NCBI GenBank assembly: GCA_964304625.1
Contig: OZ199839.1
Span: 10,478,001 to 10,542,000 of the forward strand
Direction: 5' to 3'
DNA length: 64,000 nucleotides
Origin: Kudoa neothunni
Taxonomy: Eukaryota; Cnidaria
A model generated the notes under the pieces. That model did not search any database and had not been told where the DNA came from. It worked only from the letters and a program-made list of their open reading frames with translations. This document shows positions 11,601 to 23,600 of the stretch, piece after piece. Numbering within the stretch: the stretch's first letter is position 1; each line of letters begins with the position of its first letter. A program made the translations under genes and the position numbers.

Positions 11601-14600
11601 TGGCTATTGGCATGGATCCATTTAATCCCCTCTCCGGACTTGCTGTTTCCATGGATGGGAATATTTCCTAGAATAAGTGAGTTATTCAAGATTTGATTTC
11701 ATGAATACGATAGGTTAAATTTTTCATAATAAATTTTATAACATTTTTTAAACTATTCTTATACGAGAATTCATCTATTAAAAACAATAATTTGATCATC
11801 TCTCACGTATCGATATCGTATTTTTTCTGATTTGATAACGGAATTTTCTGCTTATACACCATGTGTTGGTCAAATAAGTTCTATTATTTACAATAAGATT
11901 GGTTATTGTCATGTTAGACGTTGTGCACACAATCCATTGGCCGCACGTCTCGCATAATCACACAATTTTAATAGTTGTCCTACATTTAACGTAAATTCTC
12001 GCTTGATTTGAATAGTACCATATAATTTATCGATTTTAAGATTCTGTGTCGACTTTGTACGCTAGACCATTTGGTTACGTTGAATCTCTGTGGCGAATTT
12101 AGAATGTGAATCTCCCTGAATCCTTTTTTCAAGGATTTTGCTATTTATTTCACGTTTCACTTAAACTAAAATATTCTAAATATATTTTTATTTATTTCTA
12201 ACACATTTTTCTTCATAACGACTAAGCAGGATTAGTTTAACTGACTTATAACAAGGGCAAGTATCGTACAATCAATCTGAAGATTCGATCAAGTGGTTGC
12301 TTAATTAACCCACGAAGGACCGTGCTCAAAAAATTATGTAGATCGTTTAGCGACCAACATGGTTTTCTATTACAGTAAGTAACCAATTTCACGCACTTTT
12401 TAAAAACCTATTTAGTTAGAATATTGATTAGTCATTGTTTATGTAATATGTTTCTTATAATATTTCAGTCAAAATTTTTATAAAAATTACTTTGAAAAGT
12501 TGTTAAATAATATGGCTAAAAGTCACACGATTACCCAATTTCACGCATTTTTCGTCGGGTACATCTTGTTTATTATTTAGTTAAATCAATATTTAATGCC
12601 ACAAAACTGCCAATGTATTAAGTTTTAAAATATCTATTATCTCGACTTCTAACAGCATTCTAAAGATGAATAATAAAATAATCAAAACCTATAAATGTTT
12701 TTAGAATCTAAAAATAGAAATTATTTGCATGTAGGATAATTTATTCTGTTGATGATGTATATGAGTGGATTTGGTGGACACGAAGCAAAAAGATTGTAGT
12801 AATTGTCACCACGATAATCATCATGAGAAATCAATTAGTTAAAGAAAAAGGTTTACCTTCATGTTCAATTTTGCAATTCGTGGAAGGTTTCGCTGTTTTA
12901 AAAAAAGATCTAACATTAAAAAATCAAATTTTATTAGCTAATCTTCTCATGCTACATCTGAAACTACTTCAAATTGGATCGATCAAATCGTAACATTTTT
13001 CAAAAGATACTCTGAAAATTTTATTTACGATGTAGATGAAACTGCCACATTCTACCGATAGCAACAAGGGGAGTATTTCATGGACTGTTGAAAAATATTT
13101 TTGTGCTGTTAACACGTTTCTCGAGTTTAAATTATCTATTAAAAATTAATATATAGTTAATTGGCATTTTTAAACGAAATTTAATCAATATTTAATGTCA
13201 ATTTTTTCTAAAATAATCGCGCCCGTAAGTGTGTGGAATTGGAAGTGACCGATTTGACGTATTTTTTCTTGGTCCCGAGGGAAATACGCGAAATTGGTTT
13301 ATTACATTATAATAGTTGACTACAATTCCACCTTTTGGTAGATATACTAATTAATCTTTTGACCATATATAATATTTTTAAATTACGTATATTAATGCTA
13401 CGTAAAGTTAAACGCCATTATTGAACCGTAATATTCTATAATTTATTGGAAATTTTGTATTTGTAAACAATACACATTAATCTAAGATTACTAGAACTCA
13501 AAAATTAAAATAGAAAGTTTATGTAGGTAAAAAACAAACATTTACCAAAATGGGGTCACGAATGACTCCGCCTGATCCCTGGAGGGTTAATTAATTGATG
13601 CTGTCTTTTGATTACAGGAAAAAGTATGAATAATAACAGCTAAAGACCAATGCCTCAGAAAGTGCGTTAAAACAACATTGGAATCCGCTTCCTTTTTGAC
13701 ATGTAGGTTTCATCTCAGTCAAATATTCCTACGTGAAATTGAATAAGCATGTGTGTATTAAATTCAGAGAAAAATCTATTATCGAAATTTTTAGTGCGAT
13801 AATTTATATTACGAGTAATAATCAATTTGATTACTAATGTGAATAATTATATAACCACAGAGTCTCCAATCTCAATATTTATTTTGATAAAAATAGTATC
13901 TCATTCATATACGAATCGATCATTGGCTTAAGCTCTGTTGAAATTATGATAACAAATGTACAAATTTTAAAATGGAATCAATAAAAGTTGAAATACAAAG
14001 CATTGTTAACAATTTTTCAACTATGCAAGAATTCGTCGTATCCTTCTTCTGTTACCTAAAACCTATGAGAGTTGAAAGAAAAAATTAAATGGTTACAGAC
14101 TTTTTCAAGTCGTATGTTATCACAAGTAACAAAGAAACTATCAAGCATTACTTTACTCATCTAAAACCCTACAAATCTATTATTGTCTTGGAGGCACTAT
14201 CCAAAATAAAAATTAGAGGGGGCTGAAGATTATAGAGCGTCTGTTATTGGACTCCCCCCCCCCCCCCCAACAAATAATATAAAGGATAAAATTAAAAATT
14301 TCTCAAAATAGAATTTTGATTTATTATTAAGTCAAAAAAATTGTCGCTTATTGAATTTAATAAAAAAAAATATTTTAACAAATTGATAAAATTGTTTTCA
14401 TGAAAAAGAGTATAAAATGAGGAAATATTAAGATAACGATAGAGGAGAAGTAAAAACATAGTTTTATTCAAAAAATAAGAGAATATTTGACAACCTCGGT
14501 TTTTTCTACTATTTTTAACCATTTAAATTAGGTGTGAAAAGTTGTTTGGTACGTATGCCACATTATATTTTGTAACGTACGAGTGGGTGGGTGGACAATT

Positions 14601-17600
14601 TGAATCAATTGGCTTGGAATGCCGTAAATAAGCATTAAAACTGTTATTAAATCAAGAAAACTACGATTTTGGTACATTAGAGATGGTTAAATTTGATTTT
14701 ATTAGACGAAGTCCCGTTATAGAATGTTTGGGAAATATTTATAAAATTCTTTAGGAAAAATATAGACTAATATATAAATAAAATCAAATTTTTAATCTAT
14801 CGCTTATTCTAGGAGATATTCCCATCCATGCAAATTGCCACTGCCAATTAGGATAATATATGATTTAGGTAATTAAGGGTAAAAAATTATATTTAATATA
14901 TATATATATATGATCAAAAGCGTACAATTTAAAAATATTGAAAATTTTAATGCATCTAATTTTAAAATAAATTTCTAACTATCTTCTGACATAGATCCGC
15001 ACAATATTACTTTCCATCATTACGTTGATTCTGACTTTCTACATATTTGGTCAAATATAAAAGATGAATGGGGACTGTTGTGTGATTATTTTATGATCAG
15101 AATGAGTAATGTCACCGAAGATTTTAATAATGCAGCTACATACAACTCTTACGATGGAACGAATAAAAATAATCTCAAATCATGCTCAAAGCACTCTATA
15201 CCAATAACAAATTACGCCCCACACACATTATTCATTTGGATTCCTGAATTAAACTATCTAGACCAAATTAGGAATTGTAATTATCATTAAAGAATCTTTT
15301 TATTATAAAAATAAACTAAAAATTGTCTAGTATATGAAGAAACCCAAATTATTATCGAAAGCAACACGAATACCTTTAGTTTAAAATCAGAAGATGGATT
15401 TCTGACTAATAAGATGTGTAATTTTAAAATTATTGGTCAAGAGTCACCTGAATTTGGAAAATGCGACGAAAAACAAATTTCTGTTCCAGAGAATAGTGAC
15501 AGCTTGACAGTTAGTATTGGTATTATAGGTTCGGAAATAAATATGGTAAAGAATGTAATACTTGGTAACTATGCTATTGAATTTTCCTAACGTAAAATTA
15601 TCTTTTTAGAACGATCTGGTCACAACATTATTGTTGATACTGACAATGAAATGATCCGACTAACTATTCCAGAAACAATAAATAAAAATGATATATCAAA
15701 AATTGAAATCAAAAGTTTTAGAAATCAAAAAATTGGTGATAACATTTTTGTCTATGACAAAAGTGAGAATAATAAAATAACGTTAGCATCGGATTCGAAT
15801 ATTCTCTCTATACCATATGTATTTGATCCTCAGATTTTTATAAAAATTAAAAAATCTGATAACACCGTGGTTTCCAAAGTGATAAATATTGGTATTTTTC
15901 ATTTCATTGATATAATATTCTATTACACTGATAAATAGGTTTCCCTAAACAGTCCTACAAGATTTCCTATGAATCAAATACTGTCACTATTATACCGGAA
16001 AAAAAATATATAGAAGGAGAAATTTGTAGATTTAGTGTTGAAACTAAAAATATTGATACAGCGTCAAATTCAAAAATATATTATGATGATTGTTCCAGCA
16101 GTATTCAGCTTCACGACCTGGACAAAAATAATGATTTAATTGTGACACATGAAGGCCAAACTTTATACAATGGGTCTTTCAATGTTGGTAGAAATCTAAT
16201 AGAAGGAATACATTACGAATCAGGAAGGATCAAAATTATACACACCCCGAGCGTAATAAATGAAAATAATTGCCGTTATTCTCTTTCGTCCAAAAATTCT
16301 AATGACGGAGCATTTACCGGTTCAGTCGGGTGCGATGAAAAAAATTTGAATTGTGCATCATTAATAAACAATAATGGACCATCATTTGAAGTCCAAAGAA
16401 ACAAATATTACAGATACAATTTGACATGCGGTGAATACACGGATAGTGTTGAATACGGCCCCAGTAATATATTATATTAAGAATTAAAATATTCGTAAAC
16501 ATTTTTTAGTCCCAATAGCTTCTGTTTGGAGATATACGTGGTCTGGAAACACTTTAACCTTTCACAGCTCATTTGAAGAACATGGTTCATCAGATGTCAT
16601 GTGCACCTATAAATTGTTTATGCTCAATAACAACAACAAACAAGAAATCGCAAAAAGTGATGAATCTACAAAATGTGATAAAATTTCGTATAATACCTCA
16701 GAAATTCCAAATGTAAATGATGTTAAAGAAATAATACTGGAGATAAAAATTGTTGGAAATCAAAACACTGACTCCTACATAATAAGTATATACATTTATG
16801 AATTATTGATGAATTTTAGAATTTAGTCGAACTTAATTTTTATTAAATGATAAATTTTACATAGGACGTGGTGATACCAACAATTTTCAATTTGTAGAAG
16901 GCCGCTATGCTGAGAATAGAATAAAGAACCTGTTTAAAAGTTCTTATACAGGAGATGAAATAGCGGATGTATGGTATTCAAGCAAGATTAGTGAGGGAAT
17001 CGTTGAATGGCAAATTAACGCACTAGATTACGAAGCTCAATCTGGTGAAAATGTGGTAACCATATTATATCATAAAAATTATTTGGTCCATATTTCGTTC
17101 ACTGATATTTCTACATATCCACATTACATGAAATTCTATTATCCTGAAAAAGATAACGTAATTAAAAATGTATTCAATAAAAAATAAATAAATTATAATC
17201 TAGAATGATGTTATCCACAAGCAAATTAGTGAAGGACAAAACTCAAAAGTAATACTTTATTATAAAAAAGGCGATCTCGCCAAGGAAAAAATTCAAATCG
17301 AAACTTATCAGAATTATACATTTAATCCCTCGGACCATGCTACAGTTGATTCTATTTGTGATCATGAAAAATGCACAAATTCATCCTGGGGAGCAGTCAC
17401 ACATATCATAAAGCCAGACGAAGTGGTGAAAATCTGCTTTGTCCATGAAGTTAACGCTTTATATTGCAAAATATTTGAGTCAGGTATTTGGCAAGTTACA
17501 AAATTAATTGTTTATTTTTTTGGTTATATTTTAAGTATTTTTATCAAAAAATGTTAGTTATAATGTTTTTATTTTAAAATAAATAACCGCGTAATTATAA

Positions 17601-20600
17601 AGGAATAATTCATTTATGTTCAACTTAACAAACCCTTAAAATCAAATAATTCGATATTAGAAATAAATGATATTTTTTGCATTCATTTGGAAACTTAGTA
17701 TAGTAAAAATAATTATATTTAGAACTTCAATTCAACAAAATGAAATTATTATCTTACACAATCGATGAAGTTTCCATAGAAGTATCAATTGATCCGAATA
17801 TTAAATTGAAATGCGTTTACATGTTCCAACTAAAAAATACAATATATGAGAAAGTCTCATGTCGTTGTGATAATGAATCAAAGATTATTATTACTTGTTC
17901 CACTTATAATGTGGCTATATCTAATTCACAAGATGGCAATTATTACTATGCTGAAATCTATAACAAAGAAGAAATATTAGGTCCAGCAAGGCTTCCATTT
18001 AGTAAAAAACTAGGTTAGTCAATATTATGTCAGTATAAAAATTTTATAATAAATATTAGCCATAAAGAAAAATATTGATTACCTTACAGTTGGTAATAAT
18101 GATAAAGCGTTAATTTTAAAAAATGAAGATAATTATTGCTACTTTACTAGAAATTTAGAAGGTGGAACTATAAATTTTACGAAAAATATATGTTTTGAAA
18201 CTAGTGGAACAAAATGTTCCAACGATTCTGGTTGTAATCCAGTTTCAGTAAATAATTCCGAAATTGGCAATATAGTTTCTATCGGTAACAATCTATCCAA
18301 TATTGCAATATTTGGTGAAAGTAATTATATTATATGAAAATTTATTCAATAATTTTTATTTGTAGCGGTTTTCACCGAAAATACAGTCGAACCTAATCTA
18401 TTATACGCAAGAACTATCTATTTAGATCATGTGTTATATTTGACAGGCATTCAAATAAGTACCACTCCAAACCAATTGACTAAGACGGTTGTAATAACAG
18501 CTCCAAACAATAAAAACCAACCTACTGAATCAAGTGCTGAAATCAACCTAAAATGTGTTGACTACTTTTGCGTTGGAGTAGTTAGTGACATCGATAGGTA
18601 TCAACAAAATGAAGTAAAAGTTTCCTTAGAAAATAGACAAATTTCGACCAAACCCGAAATATGTAACATCCGTCTGTTGTTTGTTCTATACATGAATGAA
18701 ATAGGTGAGTTTAAATACGATGTTCGGGTATTCTTGCATGATAACTCTATATCATATACTTTTATTATTGACGTCGATGTAAAAAAAATCAAAGTCAAAA
18801 TATCTTATATCAAAGAAGATTTCACTGTATGTTCTGCCGGCCAATTTAAAGAATTAATTTGCACAATGGGAATTTGTAAGCTGAATGAGCAAATTCCTAC
18901 AGGTTGTAGTTCATTTAACTATGCCGATATATACTTGAATAATTTTGAAACTCCGCGTCGAGTTTCTAAAGGTAAATTATTTATCTATCTAAGGAATTTA
19001 ATATTATTGGTAAATAAGATAATTTCTGCCCTATTTTAAATTTCCTTATTTAATATCCTAAAAAGAAAAATGACACTATTTTTTTTCTCAAAAATTGAAT
19101 AGCAAATTTCCTTTCCTAATATTATAAATTAAATCTACCCCTAATGTTACTACTAAATGAATAAAAATTTGAATATAAAAAACCATATAAAATTCTTGGT
19201 TTGAATCCACGCATTGATTAATTATACGAACCAATTTTTGTCTTATAAAAAACAACGTTTAATGTATTCCAATGAATTGTTCATATTATTAAAATATTTT
19301 TCCTTTCCGTCTAGTTTAAAGTATAGTTGCATTAAGTGAATTTCAGCATAATTAGAACACGGATTTATCGATTTTCAGGCGCTCTAATTTTCTGGGATGA
19401 ATGCTCAAAATATTACGAGCAACAAATCTGACACATTACTTAATAAGACTATCAATTACGACAGGTTGGACGATACATTTCTATTATTTACTGGTCAGAC
19501 AATGTATTGGATTATCCTTAATCTTGCAGGATACTTTAGAAATAATTTTATTATTAGATAGCTCTCTTTGAGTCTAAAATAATTAGACGGGTCAATTATA
19601 TCTATGAAAGTTTTTAAGGATGGCAGAGTATCAATATCCCAATTGTTTGCAATTTTTGAGAATTATAGGATTTGATTAAAGTAAAACATTGCTATTAATT
19701 TAGATCAGGGGTCTCCAAAGTGGTCGATACGTGTTATAGAGATTCCATTGACTTTTATGGACCTTGAAGATAATGTTTCCCATCTTCCTACTACATTATT
19801 GAATTATATTAATTAATACTATCCCATGAGATTTTTTTTTATTTGTAAGTTAAAATCAAACGTCATATTTCCTAATTATGTAATTCATTGTTTTTCATTT
19901 ATGTAGAGATACTTTGCAACTCATAAAAACTAGTGAATACATTGGCTTTATTTTTCTTAAATATTAATGTTCATCGATACTCGTTGTTATTAGCAATTTA
20001 TATAACAATAATGATTGTTTATATTAAGTTTATAATCGACTAAGAAGGATAAGTCTAATTTTTAAAATTGATTTGAATCGTAATCACAAAAACTTCGAAA
20101 ATAAACATAATAATAATAAATCGGAAAATGTCGTTTGAACCGCTTTTGACACTTCAAAAACTCTTTAAGCTCCCTCAAGCTAAGGAACATAATCTTAGGG
20201 TAAAGATTAATTTATTCTTATTAACTTTCAGAGATAGCTAGGAATAAATATTAACTTTTCTACATATATGTAATTTAATCATAAAATCTGCTGATGTATT
20301 CATACATGTGCAAAAGTATGTAACTATAAACATATACAAGCAACCTAACGTTTTAGGTCAATTGAATATGATTTATGACGAAAAATGGATTCAATATCGT
20401 AAATTTTCTAATATAGTTGTTTTTAGCAATGACCTGATTATAAATATCTGCGTAAATCTACAAATTTCAAGAATTTTTCTGATATATTTTAATGTTACAT
20501 CGTTAATAAAGGCTCTTTTGAGGGTTAATATAATTTTGCATTGTATTATGTATTCGAAATAGAATATTAATGGGATATACTGCACATATTTTTAATTTTT

Positions 20601-23600
20601 CTAGTCAAAAAATGAATATAAACTAATATTTTTAATAAAATCTTTGAAAGGGGTCGGTGAAAAAAAAGTTTGAAGACTTCTGATTCAGATGGATTATTTG
20701 TCCTTAAAAAATTTCATTACAAAATATCACGGAATGGGAAGTTATAATATAAATTTCAATGCATACTTTAATAAATCTTTTTAATCATTGAATTATCATA
20801 TTCCTTCATTTTTTGTCCACACGAGAAGAAGCTCATTGACAATAGATGAATTTCGTATTAAGGAAGTTATCCATCTGACGACACACGAAATAATAGATTA
20901 ATTATGGCTTCAATCTTATTTTCTACGAAATATAATATCAGAATATTTACAGTTTTAACGTTTAATGTGAGGATAGTAATATAAAGTCAAACATCAAGAG
21001 AATAATGTGCTTACATAATGGGCCTAGCTTCATGGTTATAGACGAAATTATGTTTATTGTAAATTTTTTGAATTTGGATGAGTTAGAATATAATGCTCCT
21101 GTAAAAGGCAGATAGTGATTAATTGGAATCGAATTAATATAGTGGGCAAACATTCTTATTTATGCTCTATAATGTTTTTTCCATTAAATCAAAAAATTTT
21201 GCTTTTAATTAGCAGAATAATTAAGTTTTATATTTAACTGATAGACACCCCTATGTCTCCTCTGTATGTCTTAATGAATTACCGAAACGCCTCTATGATT
21301 AGCTTTTAAAATTTGATTCACTTTACAAAAAAAACAAAATAAAGAAGAGTTAGATTTTATCATTATTTTTCTAGAACTTTTTAATATGATAATAGCTTCA
21401 CCTTTACATGTCATCTTGTATTTGTATCTTAACTGTTATTAATCTGTACTCTTTATTTTTAACATCTAAATTATTTACGAAAATGTCTGAGAAAAAAATT
21501 GTTACAGTCGATGAAATGATGGCTCAAATTGAAACATAAACGCTAATTAAGAGAAAAAATGTTTGGTTTCGTGTGTTCCTATTGAAACTGCAATTGTCCA
21601 TTACGATAATTCAATTGGTGTACTTTCTTATGAATGAAATAAAGAATACTCTGCTAAGATGTTTAAACTTTTAGTCTGCAAGTTATTTACAGCAGGGGCG
21701 ATATCGTACTATAACAAATTAAAAATTTATTATTTCTCAGTGTTCTATTTTTTATTAAAAATCTTTTAATCTATGAGCATAGAATTATGTATTATTTAAA
21801 TTAATCAATTTACGAAGCCACTTCGTCTTGCCGTTTCAAATTATCATTGAAGTGGTTATTGACACGGCAAATAATATTAGGATGTCATTAGTTTTGAATA
21901 TATTTAATTATTTTTGGCCATAAGAGTCAAGCTACGGACCCAGAATAATTAAATATGGCAGAAATTCAACAATCAAATCTGTATACAGGTTGTGAGTGAG
22001 AGGTGTTGGGATTATAAATCTCCATCGTGCAAGCATATGTGTCGTTTAGGATTAAAATTTAACGTTCCAATAGCATCTCTTATACTCAATATTTAAATTT
22101 AAGAGATTAATTCAAACGATACAGATTATCGTAGGATAACCCTTTGCTATGTCGATTTTCTCATTTTTAATGATTTCTGTATAATTTTAATTATATTTTT
22201 CGAATATTTTAAGGATCAAGTTTAAACAAATTCCTGTTTTGATCCGTTCTAATTTGGATAAAAATATTTTTTTTACAAATTTTTCAAAACAGAATGTGTC
22301 TGTTTCCAGATGACGTTAGGAAGTTCACATTAATTTCAAACAAAATTTAAGACTGATTAATGTCGACGAATTATGGAGAATAATACATCATCATTAAATT
22401 GATTTTTCTAAATGTAACAAATTGTTAAAATTAGATTCTTTATAAAACGGAAATTTGTTTTTATTTTCCTATTATATTTGGAATGGTTTGAACTATTCTC
22501 CCCTTGGTTATTAAATTCACAAATTAATCATATTTTATTTCGATTAAACATGAAATAGTTAACTGTTTAATTTAATGAACATAGGTAAAATGGAGTTTTC
22601 AACGTCTTGAATTCAATTCATAATTGTTTGAATCTATATTAATATTAAAAATATCTATTTAATTTAAAATATATAATAAGTAATTTGGAAACCAATATTT
22701 TGGAGTTTATTTTGATAATGCATAATAATGTTGTATATTTGCCATTTACTATTTGGGGAGAGGCATACAAACATCATTAGGGAATGTAGATAAAGACCGT
22801 TACGGATCATCGTTTGCAAGATTTTGGATTTCAAATTTTATTTTTGTGAACAGTTTGATAAAGTTGGTAAAAACTCATTAATACAGTATATTTTGATAAT
22901 CTTAATGCTTATATGTGATTAATTAGTTTGAACGATATTTAAAATAAAGAAAAATGTTTAATATTTTGTGTCAACAAATTATAAAATTAATAATTTACAA
23001 CCAGTATTTTGAATTTTATTTAAATAGTACAATTTTGGTATAAATTTAGAGCGAAGAAAGGAAACATTGGTGGATTATTGGGCAGAAGATACAAATTTGA
23101 AAATAAAACTTAGATTTTTAAGAAAAACTACCTCTGATGTACAATATACATTCATTGTTAAACAAGGTGTTGAAGCCGAACAGGAAAAACAATTAGGCCT
23201 GGATAATTGCGATGAGGGTGTGTGTACCTTCACGTTGACCGGCATAGATCCCAAAAAGGAGTTGGCGATTAGACGTGAATATGATTCCCTATATAAATAT
23301 GGATATTACTTACCGATAAGTAATATATAAATATTTAATCTTCGTTATTGTTTATTTTATAGAAAGTTACTCCTACGATTATGAATATTCTACTGAAGGA
23401 AATGACATGAAAATAATGCTTCAAATTAAGGAGAACGTTAATTCAGTTATTATCAGCAGTTATAAGATTTTTGACATAAGTATGGCAAGTATTAAATCGA
23501 GCGAGGTCCCCCAACATATTCAATGCCAACAAAATATATGTAAATTGAGAATTGACAGTGTCACACTTGAAAAAGATGTTTATATAAGCATTTCATCGGA

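Noticed and set aside
14256-14269. Run of about 14 C in AT-rich DNA
   Set aside because: A homopolymer only. No motif around it suggests a function.
16314-16502. Minus-strand frame of 62 residues
   Set aside because: It is a shadow of module exon 9 with no coding support of its own.
20308-20562. Plus-strand frame of 84 residues in intron 15
   Set aside because: It lies inside the hAT element, is not conserved as a frame in copy 3 and matches no family I know.
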